Assembly (NCBI GenBank): GCA_964036275.1
Contig: OZ038435.1
Span: 29,183,521 to 29,247,520, forward strand
Length of the DNA stretch: 64,000 nt
Reading direction: 5' to 3'
From: Litoditis marina
Taxonomy: Eukaryota > Nematoda > Chromadorea > Rhabditida > Rhabditidae
Part shown: positions 10,127 to 22,300 of the stretch, in pieces
Numbering within the stretch: position 1 is the stretch's first letter
How the letters are laid out: every line of letters starts with the position of its first letter
The notes under the pieces: model-generated
Databases searched by the model: none
The model's input: only the letters and a program-made list of their open reading frames with translations
What the model was told of the DNA's origin: nothing
Position numbers and translations under genes: made by a program

Positions 10127-13100
10127 TTAGGCTCGGAACTCACATTTCTTCCTCTTCACGTACTCATCGTATTCGGAAGAGAAGCGGGAGAAGTTTTCTT
10201 TCTTGATGATTCCACGTCGCAACAGACATTCGAGGAGACCGCGACACACGTAAAGGTACTGCTGGAAACAATGAAAAGTCGATTTCAATTGTATTGTATA
10301 TGGTACGAAACTACGGGATAGTTTTTGTTTACATCACATTCAGATAGAGACGTTTGCTTGTAATCGATTGCAATTTGACACTGTCGAAAATGGACAATAA
10401 CAAATTGATTTGTGCGCCGATCTTCAAACACGTGACTAAATTAAGGTAGAAGGACAAAGTTTTGTTAACAAAAAACTAACAACAAACAAATGAACAAGTA
10501 CTTAACAAACAACTCACAATATCGCATTGTAGTGCCTGCATGCGTTGGTTGCGCAGTGTCTTTACCGTGGCCTCCATGTTGAATGAGCCGATGGTGGCAT
10601 GGTGACGGGCCAGTTCGAGACCCACGAAGCAGCCTGTACGACCCACACCTGAAAAAGATTAGAGTAACACCTAATGAACGGATTAACGGACTGTAAAGGG
10701 CATAATTTGGCCAGTATATCGAACAACTATAGTTAATATGCTCTAACTCGAGAATAACTCCAGACAAATTTATGGGTCACTACTGGTATGCAGGTATGGT
10801 ATAAAGGCCGAACCGACATTGTACTAATGTGGTGTATTTGTAGTTTGCTGCCAACCGCTTATGATGTAATGTACATAATGATCAAACTACAACTAAGAGA
10901 TGATATTCTTATATGTATAGTAGAATAAGCATACCGGCCGAACAGTGAACCACGATGGGTCCATTTCCGGATCTTTCTCTGGCCATCTTCATTAGCAGAA
11001 GACTGGAGTCGAGCGAGTTGGGCGCATTCTGGTCCGGCCAGTCATCGAATGAGAGATGAACCACCTGAAAGAGTACTGTAGTGGTTGTGATGTAGATGGG
11101 GTACTGTAATTGTGATACTGTAATTGGGGTGGACTACTGTAGAGAGAGTAGCGTACTGTATGTTTGAATTTAAGATGTGCTTCGCTAAAAGAATAGACTG
11201 CCAGCCTCAGATCGGACGGATTGTGATTAATATAGATACAGTCCCATTTCTGATGTTAGCAACAACTTTTGTGTGAAGTGTATTTGTAGGATTTTACAGC
11301 AAATTCTTCAAAAAGTCCGCATAGTACCCTAGCTTCTTATATTTCAACGCTTAAATAGACTGATAGAGGTAGGGTTTTGCCAACTAACCGTTTCTTTTCT
11401 TTTTCCACAGCTGTATTGGAGCGTAGTTACAGTAATCCCTCGACTGGGTGGGTCCTTCTTGGTACAGGTTACTGTAATGTCCGCCATACTCTTTTTGTCT
11501 CCGACGTTGCGCGGGAAATAGTCACAGGCCTTTTCTTTTCCTTCTTCTGTCAGCCGACACAACATTACGACCAGCTGGAATGAGCATGTGAGTTTTGTGA
11601 GTTTTACTCAAACTAAATTGCAAAGCAAGTTAATGTTTGCAAATCTATAATCTATTAATGCTTCACCAAAATCCTTCTCATTAAATTATAAGAAAAACTA
11701 GGAGATTGAAATTATTATACAAAACCATGTTGCTTGTATAAACAAGCTAAACTATCTGTTAAATCATTTTACAATTCTTTGGGTGGTGTACCAGGTCAGA
11801 GGGACAACGTAGTACAAATTGAGCTCAAATATAAAGTTGGTTTTGAACAATATTGTGATTTTTGTTTTCAATCGTTCCAAATCAATTAGAGAATGTTTAT
11901 GAGGAAAAGAATAATGTATTACGGTACCTTCACATTTTCCTGTGCCACCATTTTCCAAAAGGCAACCGCTGTGTTCGACATTGGTCCCTGTGTGCAGAGG
12001 AATGTGTGGTCTCCCACGGCCACCCGGCTGGCATGAATGTAGTCGCTGTCTGGAATATACATCAAATCACGTACATCATCGAGAACGCTTTGCAAGTCAC
12101 TATCTGACTTGGGTGGAAACTACTTATATGGCAACTTACGTAAAGCAGAGGGTGTAGCCAAATATTTCGAAACAGTCTATGAAAAAGATAATGGGCATGC
12201 TCCTCCAGTAGTTGAAAAGCTGCAAAGTTGTATTTCAACACCTACTTTCTATCCTTACGAAGTTGAGCAATGTTTGAAGAAATTGAATAACTCATGTTCT
12301 ACAAGTCTGGACAACATACCACAATTTTTTCTGCAAAAATGCGCTAGAGAGCTCTCTGAGCCATTGTCAATCATTTATAATGTGTCAATATTGGACGGTA
12401 CTGTTCCTACTATGTGGAAATACTCAATTGTTACGCCTGTACCTAAAATTGCATCTCCAACTTTAGTGTCTCACTATCGACCCATTTCTATCAATTGTGG
12501 TACTTCAAAAGCAATGGAAAAACTACTGTGCGTGAGAATCAGAAAGTGGATAAACCGGTTCAAGTTGATTCCCCCATCTCAGTATGGTTTTGTGGCTGAG
12601 AAAAATTGTGAGATTCAACTTTTGGAATTCATGTTTGAACGAAACAAAGCTCAAGCAATAAAGGGATGGTGTGACACAATTTACACTGATTTGGCTAAAG
12701 CTTTTGATAAAGTTTCAAACGAGAAATTGCTCTTCAAAATGGAGTGCTTAGGATTCAGAGGTGTTTGGTTGAACTGGATGCGTTCTTTTTTGGTTGAAAG
12801 ACAGTTTGCTGTTACGTTCGGATCGGAATTGTCATCATTCTATACTGCCAATAGTGGTGTTCCACAGGGATCTGTACTGGGTCCGATTCTTTTCATAATA
12901 TACCTTTCTGACCTACCCAAAAGCTTGCACCTGCCAAACCATGTGTCGCTATATACATTTGCTGATGACATAAAATTGTCATGTACTTACACATCTGAGA
13001 ACGATAGCAGAAGTGAGCTCATTGTAGCCCTCAAAAGTCTCGAGAAGTTTTGCTTAGACTGGCAACTCACGATTTCTCATTCTAAGTGTTTCATGATGAG

Positions 13101-16100
13101 TACCTGTCCGAATCCAATTTCCTATACATTTGAGAATGGAGATGTAATTGAAACCACAGAGAAAGCTCGTGATCTTGGAGTCCATTTGGTGACCAATGCT
13201 CGTAATTTGTTTGATCTATCTATAGTTATCAGGAAGGCACTAGGTAAAATGTTCACAATATTCAGAATATTGCACCAAAATGATGCCATTTTGTTTGTTA
13301 GGTGTTTCAAATGCTACGTTTTGCCATACCTTGATTACTGCTCATCTATCTGGTCTCCTCATAAACTAGGTGATATACGTAATATAGAGAAGGTTCAGCG
13401 TATTTTTTCAAGAATTGTGTACGGTAGGTGCAGATTGGCAGACGGTAGGGTAAGTTACAGAGATAGGATCAAGTTTCTTGGTCTTGAAACCCTGTTTGAA
13501 CGACGTATTAAGCAAGATTTGGTATTGCTTCACAGAATTTTGAAAAAAGAGGTACAGATGGAGGTGAGTAAATATTTTTCGTTCCGTCCTTGTGGTGAGC
13601 GTGGCAACACGTATAATCGCAATGGTTTTTCATTTGATATCCCTAGGTACAGTACTATGACCAATGAAAATGCTTTTTTTATTCGGGTTGCTAAGTGGTA
13701 CCCAAAACTACCACCACATTTAACCTGTCTTAGTACGTCCGATGCCTTCCGCAAACTTATCAGAAAAGAAAATATTCTTGATTTACTTCAACTAGCCTCA
13801 CCCTTTGAATAATTTGGCAAGAATGATCAATTACAGTTCATGGAATTTCTCTGGCCCCCTCTGGCAACAACATCAGTTGTTGATCACTTGCGTTGGTCTA
13901 CTGCCATTCTACTGTCGTACGCTCCCCCATGAACGGTCCATGATGCTCCATTCTCACCAGGAATCAAAGATATGATATTGTGATTATGATGTATTGTATT
14001 AGTAGTCGTGGCACTCCAAACTATCGAACTATTGCCGCAACCATTTGTAGACTACAGCGCTAACTACACAAAATTACTTTCTTCATCTCCTATCAGTATC
14101 ATATCCAGGTTGTACTTATATTGAACGGTCGATTGTCCTATCAGCCTTTTTATCTTCATAGTACTAGCAACAGATTTTGGTGATGGTTTGGTTAGGAATA
14201 CTAGACGTAGTTTCACATAAATTGAGTGGTTCATGTAACTCACAGTAGTAACAACGAGTGTTTAGCTTGCCATTATGCTTGTATTCGTGATCGTATCAGT
14301 TCATTATGTCCCTGTACTCTCTCTTCTTCATCATATCTGGAAAATCCTGACTTTCTGATCATCGACCATCGTGCGCTCGTAACTTATTGGGGGAGGTTGG
14401 TGGTTGCACCTTCTGCAGCCAGGCTATACCCGGTCGGTTAGTTGCGTTCGTCACTTCAATGCCACCCGTCCACCTCCAGCCTGCTCCAGCTGCCCGGTCC
14501 AAAGAGAGGCCTTGCCAACTCTCGTCTCCCACGCCTAGCCTTCCCTTTGACAGTTACGGGTTCTTGCACATATCCTCGACAATTTGTTTCCTGCAGTCGC
14601 TTATTAATTATTGGAATTGCACATTTTTATTCGTGACTCATAAGTGTTTAGAACTGTCTGTTGATAATATTGTCATGATAATTCCAATTTAAATCCCGGT
14701 TTTGATATAGTCCCAACGAAACCTAACGTCACAAAATCATCTCTACAATAGTATAAATAGATAATCCCGAAAGTGTTTCATAATAATTACGTCACTACAA
14801 AAACAGGTACAATCACCGTTCAATCGTACTACACTGCAAATTGCATCCATCTATAACTACAAGCGCGTAACAGGGATACCATTCTTCCATCTATTTTTTT
14901 CCTTCTTTTATCCAACAATTGGAGTGCCACATTTCAAAATGTGGAAAGTCACATGTTGAATAAATCTATTCTATTCTAATCTATTCTATATCACGTGAAA
15001 ACAAGAAGGGTTGCACGTGAATACAGGGAGGCTTTCACGTGAAAACAGGGAGGGTGAAAAGAAATCTAGGTTTCCAGAAAACAGGTTCAGATCTTCACGT
15101 GAAAACAGAAGGGGTTTCACGTTGGAACAGAAAATAGGTCTAGACTTTCATGTAAAAACAGGCAACGGTTCAAACTTTCCTGCGAAACAAGAAAATTTTT
15201 GGGTTCGTGCTAAATATAATCATTTAACTTGAAAAGGGGTTATCTTAGTTAGCTTATAGTTAGCCTTTCGAAAGTAGATGCCGGCTATGGATTCTATAAA
15301 CATACACATATTACCGTAATCTTTGATCTTTACTCGGGTGGCATCGAGCAGCAGTATATCGGAATACCGATTCTTGGACTCATTGCGCACAAAAGCATCT
15401 TTGCTTCCTTCCGGGACGATGCCTGTGATATACTTGTAATCTCAGGAGAATAATTGTGAATGGAGAGTTTTCAATACCAACCATAAAATGGAACGAAGTA
15501 CTGCACAATTTTTTTCTCACAAATATAGTGGCAAATATACATCAGAACAGCCCATTTTTTGTTAAGAATTAGTGTTTATGGATATCTGAAATTAGATCGT
15601 AGCTAAGAGAAAATGTGACAACGTTACACATCACAATAGCTCGAGATCTGTAAACTTTTGTGCCCTATCTGATTTACCAGCTATTGATTTAAATCATTTG
15701 ATTTGCCCTATAGCTGCGGATATGTAATAAATGTTCAGATGAACTGACTTCTGATGAGGCGATATTCCCGTCTGAATGGTTTGATTCCCTGTGCAACGGT
15801 CGACATGAACGACTGCACATTTCTTTTGAGCGTCTCGGAATCTTTTTTATCCTAAAAAACATCAATATTAGTCATAAACTCACAATAGGCTACCTGGGTT
15901 GGTCCCTCATCTATTTTTCGTTTTCTAGGTGCATTGAAAAGATTGGGGGGGGGGGGGGGGGGGATTAAATTACTCCCCACCGTTATATAACGAAATGAGA
16001 TCAGTTTCATGGGTTCTAGTTGGAAGTTCCATAATTTCTGATTAGAACAAAATAGTCAAATTGAAACTGACAAAAGACCAGTTTGAGGCGGGGTCGACCG

Positions 16101-16617
16101 AGATGGTGCGAGAGATTCTGACACTGTCGTCCATGGTCACATTTCGGATTTCCGTTCGAGAAGTTATCGACTGAAAATGAATATTTCTGAATGAGTGCAC
16201 AATTTGCAAAATATCCGCTTCGTGTAAAATATCCGCAACCAGTGAAAAACGGACGGCAACTACTGAAATAGGCTCTGGCTCTGTTCATGCAAGGACCAGA
16301 GATACTATGCAGTGTGCCTTCTGCGTTGGTTAAGTTTTTCGCCGGTGCAAAATCAACCGCAGGCAAACAGTTCATGACGTTAGTTTTTCAATTGTTCAGC
16401 CATTCCGCATCAAGTAGATTAAAATTTACCAGAACATCTACTGGCAAAATAGCACACAGTCTAGTCGAATATTACAGAAATTTGGGAAAATGACGAAAGT
16501 AAACGTAACTCAAATACTTGGTTCGGTTCTTGGGCAATTACGACTAGTAAATGGTACCTTTTCTCGTCTCACGGGACTCATCCTCGATACTTTCCTCCTC
16601 TGTGTTTTGGGCGGCAT
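10127..16617 (-). CDS. Protein tyrosine phosphatase, 357 aa, nine exons
   Basis: Exons (minus strand order): 16617-16558, 16170-16072, 15851-15749, 15422-15315, 12049-11928, 11574-11389, 11064-10935, 10648-10518, 10261-10127. All nine join in phase. The product is a classical PTP domain with a basic N-terminal tail of about 60 residues: NRY substrate loop (105-107), KDYDSDYIHAS, WPD loop (W235 P236 D237), signature VHCSAGVGRTG with catalytic Cys267 and Arg273, and QYLYVC in the C-terminal helix. It would hydrolyse phosphotyrosine, probably in the cytosol; no signal peptide or membrane segment is seen. Size and divergence suit the expanded nematode single-domain PTPs. The 3.3-kb intron 4 holds an antisense LINE. 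An alternative end is possible: GTGAGT inside the last exon could splice to an acceptor near 9890, replacing the final residues with about 20 others. Confidence 0.9.
10838..10892. mobile_element. Short TTGTAGTTTG foldback MITE, phosphatase intron copy
   Basis: TTGTAGTTTG at the left pairs with ATCAAACTACAA at the right. It is a shorter member of the family described at 33604. Confidence 0.65.
12090..14985 (+). mobile_element. 5'-truncated CR1-like non-LTR retrotransposon
   Basis: It lies within intron 4 of the phosphatase, opposite to its direction. It comprises a reverse-transcriptase frame (12109-13812) and about 1.2 kb of apparent 3' UTR ending in a small hairpin (CCACATTT/AAATGTGG, near 14932-14949) and a short ATTCT-type repeat tail at 14960-14985. 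No endonuclease domain is present, as expected of a 5'-truncated LINE. The left boundary is uncertain and lies within about 60 bp of the host 3' splice site at 12050. A second, short copy of the 3' end is at 51590-51695. Confidence 0.8.
12109..13812 (+). CDS. Reverse transcriptase of the CR1-like element (truncated ORF2)
   Basis: An uninterrupted frame of 567 codons, open leftward without an obvious ATG, so truncated rather than complete. RT motifs run in order: YRPISI, DLAKAFDKV, SGVPQGSVLGPILF, then the catalytic FADD box (F284-D287). The C-terminal region PPHLTCLSTSDAFRKLI is typical of CR1/jockey-group ORF2 proteins, where the enzyme copies element RNA at a nicked target. The apurinic endonuclease domain that normally precedes it is absent. 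The absence of stop codons over 1.7 kb points to recent insertion. It is probably not expressed as a functional protein here. Confidence 0.88.
   Translation: MGGNYLYGNLRKAEGVAKYFETVYEKDNGHAPPVVEKLQSCISTPTFYPYEVEQCLKKLNNSCSTSLDNIPQFFLQKCARELSEPLSIIYNVSILDGTVPTMWKYSIVTPVPKIASPTLVSHYRPISINCGTSKAMEKLLCVRIRKWINRFKLIPPSQYGFVAEKNCEIQLLEFMFERNKAQAIKGWCDTIYTDLAKAFDKVSNEKLLFKMECLGFRGVWLNWMRSFLVERQFAVTFGSELSSFYTANSGVPQGSVLGPILFIIYLSDLPKSLHLPNHVSLYTFADDIKLSCTYTSENDSRSELIVALKSLEKFCLDWQLTISHSKCFMMSTCPNPISYTFENGDVIETTEKARDLGVHLVTNARNLFDLSIVIRKALGKMFTIFRILHQNDAILFVRCFKCYVLPYLDYCSSIWSPHKLGDIRNIEKVQRIFSRIVYGRCRLADGRVSYRDRIKFLGLETLFERRIKQDLVLLHRILKKEVQMEVSKYFSFRPCGERGNTYNRNGFSFDIPRYSTMTNENAFFIRVAKWYPKLPPHLTCLSTSDAFRKLIRKENILDLLQLASPFE
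14990..15205 (+). repeat. Degenerate short tandem repeat built on TTCACGTGAAAACAGG
   Basis: About eight units of 20-38 bp follow one another. Each starts with TTCACGTGAAAACAG or a decayed form and ends with a variable GGG- or TT-rich spacer. The CACGTG palindrome is intact in at least four units. It lies in the phosphatase intron directly after the LINE tail. Confidence 0.75.
15945..15963. repeat. Homopolymer run of 19 G
   Basis: An uninterrupted poly(G) tract in intron 2 of the phosphatase gene. Its length is the kind of value most affected by sequencing error. Confidence 0.9.
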
Positions 16618-17144
16618 CCCACCAGGATACCAGCTGGTGTGAGTGACGAATGAGAAATGAAACCACTTTGTGTGCATTTATCCCAATCTATCACGTTTTC
16701 TGACGTGTTTCAGGTTTCAGAACAGCCTTGTGAACGAGTCAGGAAGTTCCATTTCTTGTTGATGTTCACTGAGTTTGGCTGTACTGTTTTTCAACGACTG
16801 TTGAGCAACAGGCGAATTGCTTTTCAAATAGGTTTTTCCAATTATAAGCTAACCCATTTTTTCTGAACAAGTGGTTCGCTTCATGGGAAAAGCAAATTCG
16901 AACCAAGAAAGGTTGGACCGAAAACAATCGATTAATGCTAGCTTCAGTCGACTGAGCAACTGTGGTTTGGTTCTGTGCTGGTTCGATTCGGTTCGGGTAA
17001 AAAATTTATTTCCTGGCACACTAAAGCAGAGCAATCAGTCGAAGCATTCCATGAAATGAGAGGATAAACAAGATATATTGTGTTTCAAAAAGAGCAAATC
17101 ATTTCAAACCTTCATTTCATCAGTAACATATTCAAAGTCTTCAT
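16618..17144. other. Intergenic region between phosphatase and Gly/Tyr-rich gene
   Basis: Contains the presumed upstream region of the phosphatase, with an acceptor-like ACACCAG shortly before its ATG. I see no further gene. The stretch 16871-17030 has clustered GGTTCGATTCGGTTCGGG-like repeats of unknown meaning. Confidence 0.5.
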
Positions 17145-17809
17145 TCAGTATTCGTGATGAGGCCCGAAATTGTACTTCCCGTATACCGCTTGTTTGTTGT
17201 ATCCATAATATCCATAAGAAGGAGTATATCCATAGCTTGGGGTTCCATAGTGGGCACCGTAACCAGAAACATGTCCATAACCGAAGGGAAACAAAATCTT
17301 CTTGGTCTCTGAAACAAAGTGAACAACATATTTGCAGGGACTTGAAAAAACTAATTGTTTTGCTACTTTTGAGCATTTTGCGAATAATCAGGTGTGTTTT
17401 CACGTTTCACGTGAGTTTGCGTTTGATCAGAGGTATGGTTAGTTAGTTGCTTAGAACACTTGCTTTACAAATTAGTCCGCAAAAACTAGTCTTGTACGAC
17501 CACTAGGAATCCCTACTAGTATATCTTACCATAACTGTTTCCATACTGGCTGGCCTTGCCGTACTTGCCGGGTCCTCCATATTTGTAGTTGCCGTACTCG
17601 CTGGACGGTGCCTTGTTGAATCTTGCGCCGTATTGATTACCGTAACCAATACCATATTCTCCATAGTTGTTGTGTCCGATGGGTCCCATACCGTACCCCT
17701 TATAGTCATTGTACTTGGTTGGTCCATTACCGTAACCGTATAGAGCTGCGGCGTTTGTCCCGTAGACAGCAACCATTACAGTGAGTACAAGAACAGAAAG
17801 AGAAGACAT
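17145..17809 (-). CDS. Secreted Gly/Tyr-rich small protein, 147 aa
   Basis: Two exons, 17809-17530 and 17308-17145, joined in phase. The start chosen (MSSLSVLVLTVMVAVYG) gives a clean signal peptide of about 20-24 residues. An upstream in-frame Met exists but would put polar residues before the hydrophobic core. The mature part is low-complexity, with many YG pairs (NGPTKYNDYKGYGMGPIG, YGYYGYNKQAVYGKY) and no cysteines. Similar Gly/Tyr-rich secreted proteins occur in nematodes as cuticle or surface components and as epidermal antimicrobial peptides. Which role applies here cannot be told. The gene is isolated, with about 500 bp to the phosphatase and 1.5 kb to the WDR81 homologue. Confidence 0.82.
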
Positions 17810-19342
17810 GATTGTGGATATGCCAATGATAACGTCTGAGTAGTTTATATACAACTGGTAAGTAGGTCATCTCCCCTCACATACTTTTCCTCATTGTGTG
17901 GTCTTTTGACGGAAACCGGTTCTCTGAAGACTTCACTCGTGCAGAACATGTATGCAGAAGTATCCTCGGCACACGAGTAATATTCTACGTCGCCCGCTTT
18001 TTGTACAAGCTATTGAATATTTACGTAAAGTTAGCATTCTAATGAGTGCACTTTGTCGTTTCACGTTTCTGAGTTCTGTATGCGTATGCATGAAACATCC
18101 CGGGCCGGGTTGGGATGCTATCCCGAGCTATTTCCCGGCCAATTCAGCTCGGGATAGCATCCCAACCCGGCCCGGGATGTTTCATGCATACGGCCTCTGA
18201 TGTGTTTGACATGTTTCACGTGACTGTTCGATTGACTGACAGTACACTGTTTTAATTTCTCCGGCAACACGAAACACAAGAAGAAAACAACGCATATTCA
18301 ATGAGACGCAGGTCGGAAATAGAATAAATCGTTCATGTTCTCCGAAGCACATACATTAGGCACTGATTCAGTAGCAGTATTTTGCAAATTATACAATAGA
18401 TACTCAAACGTTGAGAAAAGCATTTGCTGAGAAACAGGTGCCACACGAACATCACAACATCTTTGGGATCATTTTGACCAGAAGCGATTATCCCGTTTTG
18501 AATATACTTATTTTGACAACATTTTATCGCTGCTATTGCTGTGTGCTTCGAACTTGCCAATTGAAATTTACACCTAAGCAGCCAACCCTTCGTTACCATG
18601 ATGGTGCTTCATGAAGTTACGTACAACTGAAAGGTCATTGTTTTAAAATTCATATTACAATACCAAAACTGTACACACGAAAAAAAACTCTGGAAAACAT
18701 GACAGGTAGAAACAAGAATCATATTATTGAGAAAGTAATGTATTTACACTGTATCTTGGAACCCTATTGAGAGAGAAAATATCACAGTCTCGAAAAACAT
18801 TACATACACTTTTCAAATATTTGGCACCAGAACGTTAATTTAGTTTTTAAAAAATAGATGAAAACGATAACCACCAGAAAGAACGATAATGCTACCAAAT
18901 TATATTCGTGAAAATAGATGTAAAAAGATAAGTTGGAGATATTTCTGGAGAATGGAAAAGGAAAAGCACAAGAGATGATCGAACACTCGTTGTGGTTTGA
19001 CCTAAATGCACCCCATGATTCACGAATTTAGACGGAAATCAAAGAGATCAAACTACAGAGGACTATGGTAACAAACACCACATAGGATTGCTCTGGAAGT
19101 AACAAACTATATAACTAGGTATTGAGGTAATCAAATTTTATTACGCTATTAGTCACACTTTTCCACCTGAATCTTGAAATCTACAACTCAACAAACAGCA
19201 GTTGTTCACTCACTAAGACAACTTCAAACCTGAAACGATCGAATCATCTTACTCCGTGAATTGAAACTAAAAAAGTGTTCGTCGGGATGTTAGAGCACGT
19301 GGACAGCGTGATGGGGAGGCAGAGAAGTTTCCTTCAAAGCAA
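17810..19342. other. Intergenic region
   Basis: Besides the long hairpin at 18083-18192 I see no coding or RNA gene. Open frames here are short and have no splice context or family resemblance. Confidence 0.5.
18083..18192. repeat. Perfect long hairpin, 47-bp arms
   Basis: Positions 18083-18129 and 18146-18192 are exact inverted complements, separated by a 16-nt loop. The arms contain CCCGGGCCGGG and GGGATGCTATCCCGAGC and are GC-rich in AT-rich surroundings. No mismatch in 47 bp implies recent origin or gene-conversion-like maintenance. It may be a foldback transposon remnant; no target duplication is obvious. Confidence 0.95.
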
Positions 19343-22300
19343 CTAGCACATGAGCTTCAGGGCACCCTGGCTGGTCCCAACCAGATAGGCGTTGTTCAGG
19401 GGTAGATGGACACATACAGTGGGAGAACCCAGTAGAGAATCCCCCTTCAGACGGGCCTCCAGACACACGTCATTTCCGGAATAGACCCTGAATGTGTATT
19501 GGACTTGTAGTATTCAGTTAAAACACAGCAGAACTTTCGAACCAGTCCCAATTTTGAGTCGAAAATAAATCAGTTCTTTCACATTCGGTCTGCAATTCGC
19601 CGTGATCAAACTACAAACACAGAAATGCTAGATTGTTTCAAGTTTATACTATCCCCACTTTATGACCTTACCCTCCGATAAATAATTGAGCATATTTACC
19701 TGAGCGTACTGTTATTCTGAATAGTGGTGAGTAGATTGTCAGTCACATAGGCAGATGTGACCACTTCTGGCAGGCGACGAACCGCCGTTATTCGGGGAGA
19801 ACAAGAATAGATCTGGAAGAGCGTGTATGGTCGGACGAAAGGGGTTGATAGAATAGAATATAGAACGATATGGTATGTTCATAATTCAACACATGACTAT
19901 TTACTTTATACTCTGGTACTCCCAAATATTTGCAGTTTGAACCATACGCTGATTATTTAGTGCACTTTTGAGTATCGAACTTACAATTGCGGGTTCATCA
20001 GCATCGTTCACAATGAACTGAGAGGACGACAGCCAGGAAATCTGAAATCGAATAATTGGAAATATGCAGTGAATAACTTAATATATAGTGAGCGCCAAAT
20101 ATATAAATTTCTGTCGTTTGCCGGAATCGAACCTGCGAGTAAAAGATTCGTAGCACGGCGCTAACCACTGAGCTATTAGAGCACATATCAAGCAAACTTT
20201 GGAATCGAACACATGTGTGCGTACACAGCGGAAAGTGAGATATACAGTACCCTCCCGCCTTCCCGTTGGCGACGACTATATTCATGCTCGTAATATTGAA
20301 AAGTTCAAAATTTGAGAAACTTAAAATATGGATTGACTGCATTTCAGTGTAAACTTGATCACGTCAGCAACGAGAAACGTTCATTTAGAATTAAAAAGTT
20401 CACAAAATCTGAGAAAAAATATATTCTGAGATATTATAGTTTGTAAGTTTCTGACCGCGGTGGGATGCGTGTTGTTCCCATGGGAGAGCGAGGAGAGCTT
20501 CCCGGTCCGGCCATCTCCCACCATTAGGGTCCCGTTGGAGAGGGCCACTGCCATGCGGGCACCTAAATACATCTGACTTCGAAATACTACTTTAAATGAC
20601 TCATTTATACTTGTATATAATTGACATCACACGAAAATATAGTAAAACTGCTTGCATTACGGACGACTAAGCTGCATACTTTCCAGTTGCAGTTGAATGC
20701 AGTGTAGCTATATAATTCTTGCAGTCAGAAGTCGGTCGAATCAATATTCGATCAATAGGGATGTTTTCGACTAAAGTTAGGCCGATTCGTGAGAGGTGTT
20801 TTCAACTAACCCGAGTCGCGTATGGCCATGGCTCTAGTGAACCCCGTATGAGAGGAGACCTTCATCTCGCTACACCACTCCCCGCTGCGAACGTCAAGGA
20901 AACTGGAAATACTGATATAAGTTTTTCCCAAAACATTGTCAGTGTTCATACGGTTAATATGTTTGATTCGTGTTGCTTTTCGGTCCAAATCGGAGAGTTT
21001 TGGCGTGTCATGCTCAAACTAGAATGGAGAATAGATCACTGACCTATACAGGCCCTGGAAACAAAGTGACATGCAAGTATAACACAAGAAAAACAACTAG
21101 TAACGTTTCAAGTTTCAACACGTTCATTCTGACGCCATTATAACTTACCGCACTGACGAATGCAAGCTTGAGATCGCAGCTACAGTATTCCTGTCCAATC
21201 GCGTCAGGGCACATACCGTACCATCTACCCATTCCGACTGGAAGAGCAGAGACCCTCTAAATGGATCCCAGATCTGGAATATCATGACGATGTTACATAA
21301 TAATGGTAAGTAACAGTTGCACCTGTTCCAAAAACACGGCCACGAATGTTCTGTTTGAGAACAGAACAAAGTGAAGGAACTATATATTTGGTTTTTGCCA
21401 AACAAGCCTACATAACGTCAGTAAGTTATTTTTGAATTTGAAACTAACGAAATCGAAAAAAAATGTATCCTGGAACGTTCATACTTTTCTCATACGTTGG
21501 CGCCAAGATACGGACACAAAATGGGACTATACAAATAATTCAAAAATGAATCGTGTATCTGTATCTTGTATCGCACAAAAAGTCTGAAGACAGCCTTAGC
21601 CAAGTAGTAGCGAGAAGTAGCCGCGTTTCGTACTCACGTGTACTGCCCCATCGGTGGAGGCTATGGCATTGGCATCCAAGGCGATGACGTCATAGATGCT
21701 TCGTGTGTGGCCTCGATAAGTCCATTGGGCGTCCGTGCGGTCCTGTTCAGGTCGCATTGACCATAACCTGAAGGAGAAATACGCTATGTGGGGAAATGAC
21801 TAGCAGTGGATTAAAAGGTTGAAAGCGAAAAATTGTCGCGCGTAACTGTGAAACAGTTATGGAACGGGACAAAGATGCAAAACTATCATGACAACAGGAA
21901 ACTTGGTTTTCTAAAGTTTTTGAGTGAAGTTCTTTCAGGGATAGCGGTTTTCTACAATGATACTGATTTTCTATAGATAGCGAAACGGAGAGTGAGAAGA
22001 AGGGAGAGAGAAAGAGAAAGAGAGAGCTCACAGGAAGAGAGATAGAAAGTGTGAGATAGAAGCTAATCTTCACTAACTTCACAGTCTTGTCTGACGATCC
22101 GGATATGAATGAGTTCTCATTGGAGAGGGCTGTAGCGCAGCGGATCGCGCCCCCGTGACCCTCGAACGCGCACAGTGACAAATGGTCGAATCGATAACTA
22201 GGTCTGAAAATAACATTTCTATTTTTATTTAGAGTTGAAAAAGGTCTACTTCATGTTGAGGAAACTCTAGTTCACTAGAGGCTAAGAATAGTTGAACTCT

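Noticed and set aside
20100..20180. Functional tRNA genes at 20100 and 56970
   Set aside because: Acceptor-arm ends do not pair, the T stem has a mismatch, and similarity extends well beyond the tRNA region; a SINE explains both.
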